A stretch of DNA of 64,000 bases from DATHXC01 sp035459965. GTDB lineage: Bacteria; Pseudomonadota; Gammaproteobacteria; Burkholderiales; Methylophilaceae. The translations under genes and the position numbers were made by a program. The notes below the pieces were generated by a model. It was not told the origin of the DNA. It did not search any database and was given only the letters and a program-made list of their open reading frames with translations. The stretch covers positions 62,001-126,000 of the forward strand of contig DATHXC010000010.1 of NCBI GenBank assembly GCA_035459965.1. Direction: 5' to 3'. The first letter of the stretch is position 1, and every line of letters begins with the position of its first letter. Below are positions 1-8,324 of this stretch, one piece after another.

Positions 1-362
1 TCGCCTCGGTACGCCCGCAAAACTACACCCTCTCCCGCAGCCGCTCGCTATCGCTTGCCAGGGTGAAAGACTTTGTCGAGCGCCACCTGCAAGATGCAGA
101 TTTAGATACCCTCCAGGTGGCAATAGGGACGGGCCTCTCAGCCCGGTATATCAATGACCTGTTTCGCGATGAAAACACATCTCTGATGCGTTTTGTGTGG
201 CAACGCCGCCTGGAGCATTGCCGTCAGGATATGCTGAGCCCGCTACACAACGGCCACCGCATTTCGGAGATTGCGCTGCACTGGGGGTTTAATGATTTTT
301 CGCATTTTAGTCGGGCTTTCAAGCAGAGGTTTGGGTGTGCTCCTAGGGATTTCAGGCAATAG
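1..362 (+). CDS. AraC-family transcriptional regulator, C-terminal part (5' end outside window)
   Basis: The reading frame is open from the first bases of the window to the stop at 360-362, so this is the 3' end of a longer gene. A GTG at 63 would give only a 99-aa protein and is probably internal. The visible part is the double helix-turn-helix DNA-binding domain of AraC/XylS regulators: a first helix-turn-helix (VAIGTGLSARYINDLF), the linker helix, then the family signature ISEIALHWGFNDFSHFSRAFK and a C-terminal CAPRDFRQ. The effector-binding half lies outside the window, so the regulated pathway cannot be inferred. Family assignment is secure; function is not. Confidence 0.85.
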   Translation, partial: ASVRPQNYTLSRSRSLSLARVKDFVERHLQDADLDTLQVAIGTGLSARYINDLFRDENTSLMRFVWQRRLEHCRQDMLSPLHNGHRISEIALHWGFNDFSHFSRAFKQRFGCAPRDFRQ

Positions 363-368
363 TTATTA

Positions 369-408
369 CTTGAGCACTATCACATTGATTTCAATGTGAT
401 AGCTTGAG
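369..408. repeat. Perfect 12-bp inverted repeat flanked by CTTGAG direct repeats
   Basis: The arms ctatcacattga (377-388) and tcaatgtgatag (391-402) are perfect reverse complements separated by two bases. The hexamer CTTGAG occurs immediately outside on both sides (369-374 and 403-408), in direct orientation. It sits between the AraC gene stop and the AT-rich ATPase gene. There is no T-tract, so a simple intrinsic terminator is unlikely. An operator for the downstream ATPase, or a boundary scar of the acquired island, are possible readings. Confidence 0.6.
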
Positions 409-481
409 TGTCTGAAACAATATATCTGTTATGCCCCGTGTTACATAAACGGGAAAATCAATTAAGGGGATAACAATAAAA

Positions 482-2596
482 ATGATAAATATCAAAGTTG
501 AAAATTGCAGAAATATAAAAAAAGCCGAAGTCACATTAATTCCAGACCAATTGAACATACGCTATGCAATGAATGGAACTGGAAAAACCACAATTGCCAC
601 AGTTATTGAATTTTTGACTCAAGGCAAAAATCTAACTGACCTTAAGACCTTTGGCTCGGATATAGAGCCAGCATGTGTAATTGAGCCAAATTTGGGCAAA
701 GTATTTATCTTTGATGAAAAATTCCTATCAACAATCGTATTTCAAGAAAGCGAAGTAATTACCGATGCGTTTGAGATTTTTATCAAAACCCCTGAATATG
801 ATGGAAAACAAAAACTTATTAATGAACGTCTGAAATCAATGAATATTGATATATCGGAAAATCCAGAATATGGCATTTTGGTAACCACGGGTGAAGCAGT
901 TTTATCCAAATTTACAATGACAGCAGGGAATGAGTTTAAGAAAACAGGACTTATCAAAAGTCTAATAAGCTCCGAGAGCATTTATCAGCTTCCTGAGAAA
1001 CTTAAAAAATTTCAACCAATGATGAACAAAGATTACAACGTTGAATGGGTAGGCTGGAAAAGTGATGGCGCAAAATACGATGACAATGAAATTTGCCCAT
1101 TCTGTACAGAGGAAATTGGAGAGGTTTATACAGAGGAAAAGAAGCTTTTCTCTGAATCCTATTCGAAATCAAATGTAAAAAATATTCGTGAGATGCTAGG
1201 TTATTTTGAGACTGTTGCTGAGTACATGCTTCCAGAAAAACACGAGGCTATGTCTAAATGTATAAAAGAATCTGTTGATGAGGAAACCATTACAAAATGG
1301 GTCAAAGACTTTTACCAGGATTTAGACTTCCTCGTAAAAAAAATTAGAAAGGTCGTTGGATTTAATGCCTATCACATTAAACAAGAAGAAATTTCTACGT
1401 TAGCAGACAAATTAAATGAATTGCTAATAGATCCCGATGCATTAACTCTATTTAAAAGTAAAAAAACTTTAGATTTAGTCGGATTGTTAAACAATGAAAT
1501 AAAAAAGGTAGCTTCTGAAGTTGATAAATTAAAAGTTGAAATAGGTACCTTGAAAGGAAATATCAGCGCTTCTTTACATGCTGCTGTTTCAGATATAAAT
1601 GAATTTCTTGATATGTCTGATATTAATTACGTATTAGAAATACAACACTTATCTGTAACAGAAACTAAAACATTACTTAGGTACAAGCCGCATGGAAAGG
1701 ATTCGGTAGCAGTTAATGATATTAGAAAAAGTCTAAGCTGGGGTGAGAGGAATGCATTTGCGCTTATTTTGTTTATGCACTATGCCCAAAGCAAAAATCC
1801 AGACTTAATAATTCTTGATGATCCCATTTCTTCGTTCGACACCAATAAGAAATACGCAATCATTAGCAGATTATTCATTAATGAAAAGACAAAAAAGTCT
1901 TTATATAAAAAAACGACTTTGATGCTCACACATGATTTTCAGCCAGTTATTGATTTCATTGTAAACAACAAGCCGAATGGTGGTAATTCAAACGCTGCAT
2001 TTTTGAGAAACGATAATGGGGTAATTTCTCAAACTACAATTCAAAAGTCAGATATTCGTCCTTTTGCTTTACTTTTACTGGAAAATTGCACCAATAATGA
2101 TTTAAATAAAATTCATAGAGTAACTTGCCTTCGTAAGCTACTAGAGCACACAAAGCCTAATGAAATCATAAATTTAGAATACAATTTAATATCTTCATTA
2201 TTAAAAGTTAAAAACATACCAAGTTATGCAGACGAAACACCAATGTCGCCCGAGGAAATTGAGGCCGCTGAAAAAGGTATTCGAATTTATATTGAAGATT
2301 TCAAATATGAAACCTTTTTGGCTGAAACTCTCAACCAAGAAACACTTGTGAAACTCTATCAGGAGGAGCCAATAGATTATTTCAAACTTCAAATTTTCAG
2401 AATACTTCTGGGAATTAACGATCTTAGATCTAAAATTTCAGACCCATTGCTCAAATATATCGACGAACAGTTTCACGTTGAAAATGATTACGTGTTTTAT
2501 CTGGATTATGCGAAATACAATACCGTACCTAGCTATATCCTGCCAAAATGCAATTCGTTTTTACAAAATGAAAAAGTAATTCCTGTTGTTGCTTAA
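482..2596 (+). CDS. AAA_13/SMC-like ATPase with zinc-hook motif, RloC-like (putative defence protein)
   Basis: A 704-residue ABC/SMC-type ATPase. Walker A (MNGTGKTT) is at residues 30-37, a CPFC zinc-hook-like motif at 205-208 inside a helical middle region, the ABC signature LSWGER at 418-423, Walker B LIILDDP at 442-448, and the switch histidine in LTHD at about 482-485. This order matches AAA_13 ATPases such as the anticodon nucleases PrrC and RloC. The C-terminal 200 residues contain R551xxxE555 and a later H665 (FHVENDY), which may correspond to the R/E/H nuclease triad of that family; this is inference from spacing only. A strong ribosome site (aagggga) precedes ATG 482. The gene is strikingly AT-rich beside its neighbours, with no restriction-modification partner visible, so it was probably acquired horizontally. 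Alternative: a generic AAA_13 protein without nuclease activity. Confidence 0.7.
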   Translation: MINIKVENCRNIKKAEVTLIPDQLNIRYAMNGTGKTTIATVIEFLTQGKNLTDLKTFGSDIEPACVIEPNLGKVFIFDEKFLSTIVFQESEVITDAFEIFIKTPEYDGKQKLINERLKSMNIDISENPEYGILVTTGEAVLSKFTMTAGNEFKKTGLIKSLISSESIYQLPEKLKKFQPMMNKDYNVEWVGWKSDGAKYDDNEICPFCTEEIGEVYTEEKKLFSESYSKSNVKNIREMLGYFETVAEYMLPEKHEAMSKCIKESVDEETITKWVKDFYQDLDFLVKKIRKVVGFNAYHIKQEEISTLADKLNELLIDPDALTLFKSKKTLDLVGLLNNEIKKVASEVDKLKVEIGTLKGNISASLHAAVSDINEFLDMSDINYVLEIQHLSVTETKTLLRYKPHGKDSVAVNDIRKSLSWGERNAFALILFMHYAQSKNPDLIILDDPISSFDTNKKYAIISRLFINEKTKKSLYKKTTLMLTHDFQPVIDFIVNNKPNGGNSNAAFLRNDNGVISQTTIQKSDIRPFALLLLENCTNNDLNKIHRVTCLRKLLEHTKPNEIINLEYNLISSLLKVKNIPSYADETPMSPEEIEAAEKGIRIYIEDFKYETFLAETLNQETLVKLYQEEPIDYFKLQIFRILLGINDLRSKISDPLLKYIDEQFHVENDYVFYLDYAKYNTVPSYILPKCNSFLQNEKVIPVVA

Positions 2597-2646
2597 AAGT
2601 TTAAAACAATTTTTCAGTTACGAAATTCATTGAAGTTGGTGACTTA

Positions 2647-2666
2647 AAGGCTCGAAGTTTAGCCTT
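2647..2666 (+). terminator. Weak hairpin downstream of the ATPase gene
   Basis: aaggct (2647-2652) pairs with agcctt (2661-2666) around an 8-base loop, followed by an AT-rich stretch. It lies 50 bases after the ATPase stop and before the DoxX ribosome site. It could be a weak terminator. The stem is short, so this is tentative. Confidence 0.3.
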
Positions 2667-2737
2667 ATTAATTCAGACAAAAGATTTATGAAGGTAATTT
2701 AAAATCATTACAAGCTAATTCACTTAAGGAGATTCAC

Positions 2738-3109
2738 ATGAATTCATTCATACACCTAGCAGGCCGAATTTTATTGGCCATCATCTTTATCCTGGCAGGC
2801 ATAGGCAAGATCAAGGACCCGGCTGGCACCATCGGCTATATGCAATCGGTAGGCTTGCCCGGCATATTGTTGTGGCCGACCATTGCGCTTGAGGTATTGG
2901 GTGGGCTGGCGATTGTGGTTGGGTTCCAGACCCGTTTGGTGGCGTTTTTGCTGGCTGGGTTTACCATTGTTGCCGCTGTGATGTTCCACAATAATTTTGG
3001 TGACCAGATGCAGATGATCATGTTCCTGAAAGATCTCTCCATCGCGGGTGGCTTGTTGTTGCTGGTGGCGAGTGGATCGACTGCGTTGAGTGTAGATACC
3101 AAGCGATAA
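2738..3109 (+). CDS. DoxX family membrane protein
   Basis: A 123-residue integral membrane protein of the DoxX/DoxD family. It has four predicted membrane helices (about residues 7-24, 42-64, 68-86, 96-114) and the N-terminal family pattern GRILLAIIFILAGIGKIKDP, followed by a GLP motif at about residue 40. DoxX proteins are small inner-membrane proteins often tied to redox or oxidative-stress functions, but the activity of most members is unknown. ATG 2738 follows a good ribosome site (taaggagattcac). Base composition returns to the background of the window here, marking the end of the AT-rich island. It is transcribed toward a hairpin at 3148-3182. Confidence 0.85.
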   Translation: MNSFIHLAGRILLAIIFILAGIGKIKDPAGTIGYMQSVGLPGILLWPTIALEVLGGLAIVVGFQTRLVAFLLAGFTIVAAVMFHNNFGDQMQMIMFLKDLSIAGGLLLLVASGSTALSVDTKR

Positions 3110-3147
3110 GCTTTAAAAGATAAGCTTCAAGCAGTAAGGTCTAAATA

Positions 3148-3182
3148 TAAGGCTGGCAAACATTTTGAGTTCGCCAGCCTTA
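3148..3182. terminator. Bidirectional hairpin between convergent genes
   Basis: taaggctggc (3148-3157) pairs perfectly with gccagcctta (3173-3182) around a 15-base loop. It lies between the stop of the DoxX gene (plus strand) and the stop of a 53-aa gene (minus strand). Position and stem strength suggest a shared terminator. T-tracts are poor on both sides. Confidence 0.6.
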
Positions 3183-3189
3183 ATCATTT

Positions 3190-3351
3190 CTACAGCTTGA
3201 ATACCTTGATGATCAATGTCGTGACAACAATGATCACGATGTATTTGAGTAGCTTTTTAAATTTGGCTGATTTCCTGCGTTCTGCCTGACGCCGGTCTTC
3301 AGTACGACGGTTCTGCCCTTCGAAAAGGGGCTTCTCGTTACGTTCACCCAT
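3190..3351 (-). CDS. Small single-pass membrane protein (53 aa), unknown
   Basis: A 53-residue protein. It starts at ATG 3351 behind an excellent ribosome site (gaggagaaag) and ends with TAG at 3190-3192. The N-terminal half is highly charged (MGERNEKPLFEG, then an RRTEDRRQAERR stretch). The C-terminal third is one hydrophobic helix (YIVIIVVTTLIIKVF). The charge pattern suggests a C-tail-anchored inner-membrane protein with a basic cytoplasmic N-terminus. It sits directly downstream of rlmD on the same strand (46 bases), so it may be cotranscribed. No family was recognised. A longer frame over the same bases is unlikely because it lacks a ribosome site and runs into rlmD. Confidence 0.6.
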   Translation of the reverse strand: MGERNEKPLFEGQNRRTEDRRQAERRKSAKFKKLLKYIVIIVVTTLIIKVFKL

Positions 3352-3396
3352 TTCTTTCTCCTCATAAAGCAGCCAGTACTATTAGTACCTGAGAGT

Positions 3397-4740
3397 CTAT
3401 GCTTGGCTTGCCAGTTCAAATAAAGCGATCGATTCCACATGTGATGTATGCGGGAACATATTGATAATGCCACAGCTTTTGAGCACGTAGCCTTTTTGTA
3501 TCAGCAATGCTGCATCGCGCGACAAAGTGGCCGGGTTGCAGGATACGTAAACGATACGCCTGGGGCTGCCTTTGCCATCCGCATCAAGCGATTTAACCAG
3601 CTCCATCGCGCCGTCACGCGGCGGGTCGATTAGCCATTTATCAAAATAGCCCAGCGATGCCAGGCTCTCTGGCGTCATGTCGAATAGATCGGCCTCCCGG
3701 AAAATGACATGGTCATCCAGGCCATTCAAGGCTGCACTCTCAACGGCACGTTGTACCAATGGCGCCGAGCCTTCCATGCCGAATACGGATGCGCCACTGC
3801 GGGCAATCGGCAAAGTAAAGTTGCCCAGGCCGCAGAAGAAATCGGCGATACGTTCATCAGGCTGCGGATCAAGCAGCTGCATGGCGCGGCGGATCATCAC
3901 GCGGTTGATATAGGGGTTCACCTGCGTGAATTCAGTGGGCTTGAAGGGGTAGCTCAGGTTGAATTCAGGCAAGGTGTAATTCAGGCCGGGGCCATTGAGC
4001 GGATGGAAAGGTTTGACCGTATCCGGCCCTTTGGTTTGCGTCCAGATTTGGACGCCGTGGGTATCGGCGAACTCCCTCAATATCGGCTCATCTTTGGGCT
4101 CCAGCGGCTCCATGATGCGGAACACCAGCACGGTGGCATTCTCGCCCACTGCGAGCTCGATCTGCGGGGTGGCATCGCGGATCGTGAGCTGGATCAGCAG
4201 CTCCTGCAACGGGACTATCAGGGCAGATACATGTGGTGGCAATACCTGGCAGCTTTTGATATCGGTCACAAAATGCGTGGCTTTCTCATTAAAACCAACC
4301 AGCACGCGGGCCTTGGCAGGCACGTATTTCACACGCAGCCTGGCCTTGTGGCGATAGCCCCAGGCTGGCCCATAGATAGGCGATAGCATTTGCTCGGCTT
4401 TCACCCGGCCGATATGCCACAGGTTGTTTTCCAGCAGGCGCTGCTTGGCCGCTACCTGGCCCGAGAACTCCAGGTGCTGCATGGCACAGCCGCCACACAT
4501 ATGAAAATGTGGGCATTTAGGCTCTGTACGCAGATTGGATGCCTTCAAAACATCGACTACCGTGGCGAACTCATAGCTGGCTTTGCGACGGGTCGATTTA
4601 TAGCTGACCTTTTCGCCGGGCAAGGCACCTTCGATAAAGATGACTTTACCGTTGGCATGGGCGACCCCCCTGCCCTCCTGGTCCAATGATTCGATGGTGG
4701 CAAATTCGGGTGCTTGAGTTCTGGTGTAGGGCTTCTGCAT
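3397..4740 (-). CDS. rlmD: 23S rRNA (uracil-1939-C5)-methyltransferase RlmD
   Basis: A 447-residue SAM-dependent tRNA/rRNA uracil-C5 methyltransferase that makes m5U1939 in 23S rRNA. The N-terminal TRAM domain (about 8-65) is followed by the iron-sulphur cysteines C76-x5-C82-GG-C85, which mark RlmD rather than TrmA; a fourth cysteine lies near residue 163. The methyltransferase domain holds a SAM loop (DFFCGLGNFTLP), the DPPRDGA motif, and the catalytic SCNPATL motif near the C-terminus. Length matches the family. The start at 4740 gives the expected N-terminus. It is probably monocistronic, or cotranscribed with the 53-aa protein downstream. Confidence 0.95.
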   Translation of the reverse strand: MQKPYTRTQAPEFATIESLDQEGRGVAHANGKVIFIEGALPGEKVSYKSTRRKASYEFATVVDVLKASNLRTEPKCPHFHMCGGCAMQHLEFSGQVAAKQRLLENNLWHIGRVKAEQMLSPIYGPAWGYRHKARLRVKYVPAKARVLVGFNEKATHFVTDIKSCQVLPPHVSALIVPLQELLIQLTIRDATPQIELAVGENATVLVFRIMEPLEPKDEPILREFADTHGVQIWTQTKGPDTVKPFHPLNGPGLNYTLPEFNLSYPFKPTEFTQVNPYINRVMIRRAMQLLDPQPDERIADFFCGLGNFTLPIARSGASVFGMEGSAPLVQRAVESAALNGLDDHVIFREADLFDMTPESLASLGYFDKWLIDPPRDGAMELVKSLDADGKGSPRRIVYVSCNPATLSRDAALLIQKGYVLKSCGIINMFPHTSHVESIALFELASQA

Positions 4741-4981
4741 GACGGTAATTCTTTAGTCCATAGGTGATATGTGCCAATTTTACCGCAGTCAAAACAATCC
4801 GCCGCGGGCTTTTCAATTTAGCGGGCGGGCATGGTGCGCTCAAGTAAAGTGCACATCCTTCAGCTACGCCGTCTTTCGGTGCAAATAATACGATTTATCT
4901 GGTTGATTTGTATAAATAAAGCTGTTTTTCCGGGCATGTTTATTGCATAGTGTGATTAACTGAATTTATTTCATCAAAACC

Positions 4982-5974
4982 ATGCAAATACTCCATCAGG
5001 ATGTAAAGAAAGACTGGCAGCCAAAGAGTGGTTTGCTTAGTTATCAATCCACGGCTGATTTCGAAGAGCAGGCAGCGTTGCTGCAAGGATGGAACCAGGA
5101 TTACGCGCAGCTTTCATCCGGCAGTTTTACCGGTTATGTATCGGAAATGCGTTTTGATGATGTGCACCTGTTCCTGGAGTTCAGCAGTCAGCATCTGTTC
5201 CAGAACGGCAAATTGCCTGACGATATAATTGCAGTTGGCGTGCCGCTGGAATTTACCAGCAACGGCCTGTTTTGCGGCACGGCCTGTGACACCGAATCCA
5301 TGCATATTTTTTCTGGTGAGCATGGCTTTGAGTTTTTCTCGCCGACCGATTTATTGATGGGTGGCATTTCGGTAAAACGCGAAACGCTATTCGATGCGCT
5401 AACCGACGAAGAACAATCCATTGCCAGCCAGCACTGTTCTTACGCACACCTGCTGCACATGGAATCCGACAAGACCAAGGCACTACGAAACTTCATGGGT
5501 GGTGCCTTTGAAATGGTGCGCCATAACCCTGCCCTGCTTGAAAACAACAGCACGCGCGAATCATTGAATAAAAGCGTGATTTCACTGCTAACCGATGCGC
5601 TGGTAGACCACTCATCACTGGCTTACCGTCCCATTTCCAATGCCAAGTGCTGGAACATCATCGGCGAGACGCGTGCGCTGGTGCATCAGTATTCTGAAAA
5701 CCCGATCAGCGTGGCAGAGGTGTGCCAGCAACTAGGCATTAGCCGCCGCACATTGCAATACTGTTTCCAGAACCTGCTGAATACCAGCCCGGTGGCTTAT
5801 CTGCGGGCGGAACGACTGAATAATGTAAGGCGTATGTTGAGGAGTGCCAATTCGGTGACCGAAGCCGCCGCGCATTGGGGCTTCTGGCACTTCGGGCATT
5901 TTTCACAGGAATATAAAAAGATGTTTGGGGAGTTGCCTTCTGCAACCTTCAAACGACTACATACGCTGAACTAG
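4982..5974 (+). CDS. eutR: EutR-like AraC-family activator of ethanolamine utilisation
   Basis: A 330-residue AraC-type regulator. The C-terminal 105 residues form the DNA-binding domain (PISVAEVCQQLGISRRTLQYCFQ, then AERLNNVRRML and AAAHWGFWHFGHFSQEYK). The SRRTLQ...F and HWGFWHxGxF patterns resemble enterobacterial EutR, which activates eut genes in response to ethanolamine plus B12. The gene is convergent with eutC (12 bases between stop codons), and eutBC plus an ethanolamine permease follow, which strongly supports the role. The N-terminal 220 residues would be the effector domain. The start ATG 4982 lacks an obvious strong ribosome site. Confidence 0.85.
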   Translation: MQILHQDVKKDWQPKSGLLSYQSTADFEEQAALLQGWNQDYAQLSSGSFTGYVSEMRFDDVHLFLEFSSQHLFQNGKLPDDIIAVGVPLEFTSNGLFCGTACDTESMHIFSGEHGFEFFSPTDLLMGGISVKRETLFDALTDEEQSIASQHCSYAHLLHMESDKTKALRNFMGGAFEMVRHNPALLENNSTRESLNKSVISLLTDALVDHSSLAYRPISNAKCWNIIGETRALVHQYSENPISVAEVCQQLGISRRTLQYCFQNLLNTSPVAYLRAERLNNVRRMLRSANSVTEAAAHWGFWHFGHFSQEYKKMFGELPSATFKRLHTLN

Positions 5975-5986
5975 CTTTTTTATCCG

Positions 5987-6808
5987 CTAGCTTTTATCGG
6001 GAAGCGAAGGCGAAGCTTCTACATCAATCTGTACCGCATCGCTTTCATCCTTGAGCGCAACTCCTGAAACCTGCAAGCGCATTGCCTCTTTAGCCAGCCA
6101 CATCATCTTTTTGGCGGCTGCCGGATAATTGAGGCCTTCTGGCCGTACATTGGAAATACAGTTGCGATCAGCATCGCTATAACCCACCTTGGGTGCATAA
6201 GTCAGGTAAATCCCCAGGCTATCGGGTGAACTTAAACCTGGCCGTTCGCCAATCAACATCGCCGTCATGCGTGCGCCTAGTGTTTCCCCGATTTCATCGG
6301 CAATCGCCACGCGGGCCTGGCTGGCAATCACCACGGGGCCAACCACCCATGTGCTGGGCATACAGGCCTGGATTTCATTCAGCAAAGGCACAACATGGCG
6401 CTCAACCGCCAATGACGACAGGCCATCACCAACTACCACCAGGAAATCAATCGGGGTTTGCGGCTTGCTGACTTTCAGCAGATCCAGACTGGCTTCGTCG
6501 AGCCGACGGCCCCAGTCCGGGCGCAATAAATAGTTAGCGCGATCAGGCGCACGGCTGTGGACGCGGATGGTTTTGCTGCCGATATCATTGATGGACTGTT
6601 CAAGTGCATTGACATCCAAAGCCAGGTGCACTGCGTCTCTCGCCATGGCATGTGCCAGACCGAAATCCAATACTTCCTTGGTTGGCAAGCTGCTGCCTAC
6701 CCTGCCCAAAGCAATACGGGCACGGGTGAACTGCCTGAGTTGCTGCCATGGATCCTGGATGGAAGTATCCGGAGCGTCTCGGGGAGATATCGGTTTATCT
6801 GTGCTCAT
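5987..6808 (-). CDS. eutC: Ethanolamine ammonia-lyase small subunit
   Basis: The light chain (273 aa) of adenosylcobalamin-dependent ethanolamine ammonia-lyase, which with EutB converts ethanolamine to acetaldehyde and ammonia. Typical EutC features are DPWQQLRQFTRARIALGR at the start, the ALDVNALEQ and VHSRAPDRANYLLRPDWGRRL blocks, the VVVGDGLSSLAVERH core, and ERPGLSSPDSLGIYLTYAPK. I take ATG 6808 (MSTDKP) as the start. Extending to 6898 would add 30 unlikely residues and overlap eutB. It lies 13 bases downstream of the eutB stop in one transcription unit. No reactivating factor (EutA) or microcompartment genes are visible. Confidence 0.93.
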   Translation of the reverse strand: MSTDKPISPRDAPDTSIQDPWQQLRQFTRARIALGRVGSSLPTKEVLDFGLAHAMARDAVHLALDVNALEQSINDIGSKTIRVHSRAPDRANYLLRPDWGRRLDEASLDLLKVSKPQTPIDFLVVVGDGLSSLAVERHVVPLLNEIQACMPSTWVVGPVVIASQARVAIADEIGETLGARMTAMLIGERPGLSSPDSLGIYLTYAPKVGYSDADRNCISNVRPEGLNYPAAAKKMMWLAKEAMRLQVSGVALKDESDAVQIDVEASPSLPDKS

Positions 6809-6821
6809 ATGACTACGTGAC

Positions 6822-8219
6822 TTAAGCAGCTGCCAGCAGATGCTTGGGCATATTCTGCAACATATGGTGTGCGGAAGTGACAGGCTGCACCTGGCCATTG
6901 TTGTCCATAATGCGCATCTTTTTCAGCCATGTCTCGAACTCGGGCGCGGCTTTCAAGCCAAGCACCTTACGCAGGTAGAGCGTGTCGTGGAATGAAGTGG
7001 TCTGGTAATTGAGCATGATGTCATCCGCACCCGGGATGCCCATGATAAAGGTCAGCCCGGCAGTGGCCAGCAGGGTCATCAGTGTATCCATGTCGTCCTG
7101 GTCGGCCTCGGCGTGGTTGGTGTAGCACACGTCACAACCGAGCGGCACGCCCAGCAGCTTGCCGCAGAAATGGTCTTCCAGGCCTGCGCGGATAATCTGC
7201 TTGCCATCGTAAAGATATTCCGGCCCGATAAAGCCGACGACAGTATTGGTGAGCAACGGCGAGAAGCGCCTTGCAATGGCGTAGGCACGCGCCTCGCAGG
7301 TCTGCTGGTCTACACCGAAATTGGCATTGGCGGAAAGTACCGAGCCTTGGCCTGTCTCGAAATACATCACGTTATTACCTACTGTGCCACGCTGTAGTGA
7401 AAGCGCGGCTTCCTGCGCTTCCTGCAACACTGCCAGGTCGATACCGAAGGATTTATTGGCTTTTTCAGTACCCGCAATCGACTGGAACACCAGGTCCAAC
7501 GGTGCACCCTTTTCGATCAACTGAATCTGGTTGGTGACGTGGGTGAGGATGCAGGACTGGGTAGGAATCTCGTACTGGTTGATGATCTCATCGACCAGGC
7601 AATACAGATCCATCAATGCTGGGATGCTGTCGGTGGCAGGGTTGATGCCGATCACCGCATCGCCGGAACCATACATCAGACCATCGAGGATGGAGGCAGC
7701 GATACCACGCGCATCATCTGTAGGATGATTGGGTTGCAAGCGACAGGAGATATGCCCGGGCAAGCCAATAGTGTTGCGGAATGCGGTAATGACATGGCAT
7801 TTCTTGGCGACCAGTATCAGGTCCTGGTTGCGCATGAGCTTGCTCACGGCGGCGGCCATTTCAGGTGTAATACCGGGGGCAACGCGTTTTAATGTAGCTG
7901 AGTCAGCTTCGTCGGATAACAACCAGTCACGAAAATCTGCGACGGTTAAATGACTGATTTCGGCAAAGGCTTTTTGATCGTGGCTATCAATAATCAGCCG
8001 CGTGACTTCGTCAGTCTCGTAGGGAATCAACAGCTCTTCAAGAAAGCGCTTGAGTGGAACTTCCGCCAAGCACATGCGTGCTGCCATACGTTCTGCGTAA
8101 GTCTCTGCCGCGACACCGGCAAGATAATCGCCTGATCTGGCAGGCGTGGCTTTCGCCATCACCTCTTTCAAATCGGCAAACTGGTAAGTATGCGTTCCTG
8201 CGCTATAACGATAGGCCAT
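6822..8219 (-). CDS. eutB: Ethanolamine ammonia-lyase large subunit
   Basis: The 465-residue heavy chain, carrying the substrate site and most of the B12-binding surface in a TIM barrel. Recognisable blocks include AARMCLAEVPL, FRNTIGLPGHISCRLQPNHPTDD, DGLMYGSGDAVIGINP, GTEKANKSFGID, YFETGQGS and GVPLGCDVCYTNHAEAD. Full length for the family. Between the permease gene and this start is a strong hairpin (8280-8312) that may tune relative expression. The product acetaldehyde has no dedicated dehydrogenase in the window, so ethanolamine probably serves as a nitrogen source. Confidence 0.96.
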   Translation of the reverse strand: MAYRYSAGTHTYQFADLKEVMAKATPARSGDYLAGVAAETYAERMAARMCLAEVPLKRFLEELLIPYETDEVTRLIIDSHDQKAFAEISHLTVADFRDWLLSDEADSATLKRVAPGITPEMAAAVSKLMRNQDLILVAKKCHVITAFRNTIGLPGHISCRLQPNHPTDDARGIAASILDGLMYGSGDAVIGINPATDSIPALMDLYCLVDEIINQYEIPTQSCILTHVTNQIQLIEKGAPLDLVFQSIAGTEKANKSFGIDLAVLQEAQEAALSLQRGTVGNNVMYFETGQGSVLSANANFGVDQQTCEARAYAIARRFSPLLTNTVVGFIGPEYLYDGKQIIRAGLEDHFCGKLLGVPLGCDVCYTNHAEADQDDMDTLMTLLATAGLTFIMGIPGADDIMLNYQTTSFHDTLYLRKVLGLKAAPEFETWLKKMRIMDNNGQVQPVTSAHHMLQNMPKHLLAAA

Positions 8220-8279
8220 GATGCGTTCTCGCTAAAAATAGGTTCAGCTATTTAATTCAAGCTAGCTAATAAAGCTAAG

Positions 8280-8312
8280 TTACCGTGCTAGAGCATTTCT
8301 CCAGCACGGTAA
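8280..8312. promoter_or_regulatory. Intercistronic hairpin between permease gene and eutB
   Basis: ttaccgtgct (8280-8289) pairs perfectly with agcacggtaa (8303-8312) around a 13-base loop. It lies 12 bases after the permease stop and 60 bases before the eutB start. There is no run of T on the minus strand, so it is more likely an mRNA-stabilising or partial-attenuation element than a full terminator. Confidence 0.5.
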
Positions 8313-8324
8313 AACTCTATCACT

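Noticed and set aside
3234..3473. 79-codon minus-strand frame overlapping the rlmD 3' end
   Set aside because: The alternative 53-residue frame in the same region has a much better ribosome site and a membrane helix.
3709..4386. Long plus-strand open frame (225 codons) opposite rlmD
   Set aside because: It is antisense to an unmistakable RlmD, has no ribosome site and no domain character.
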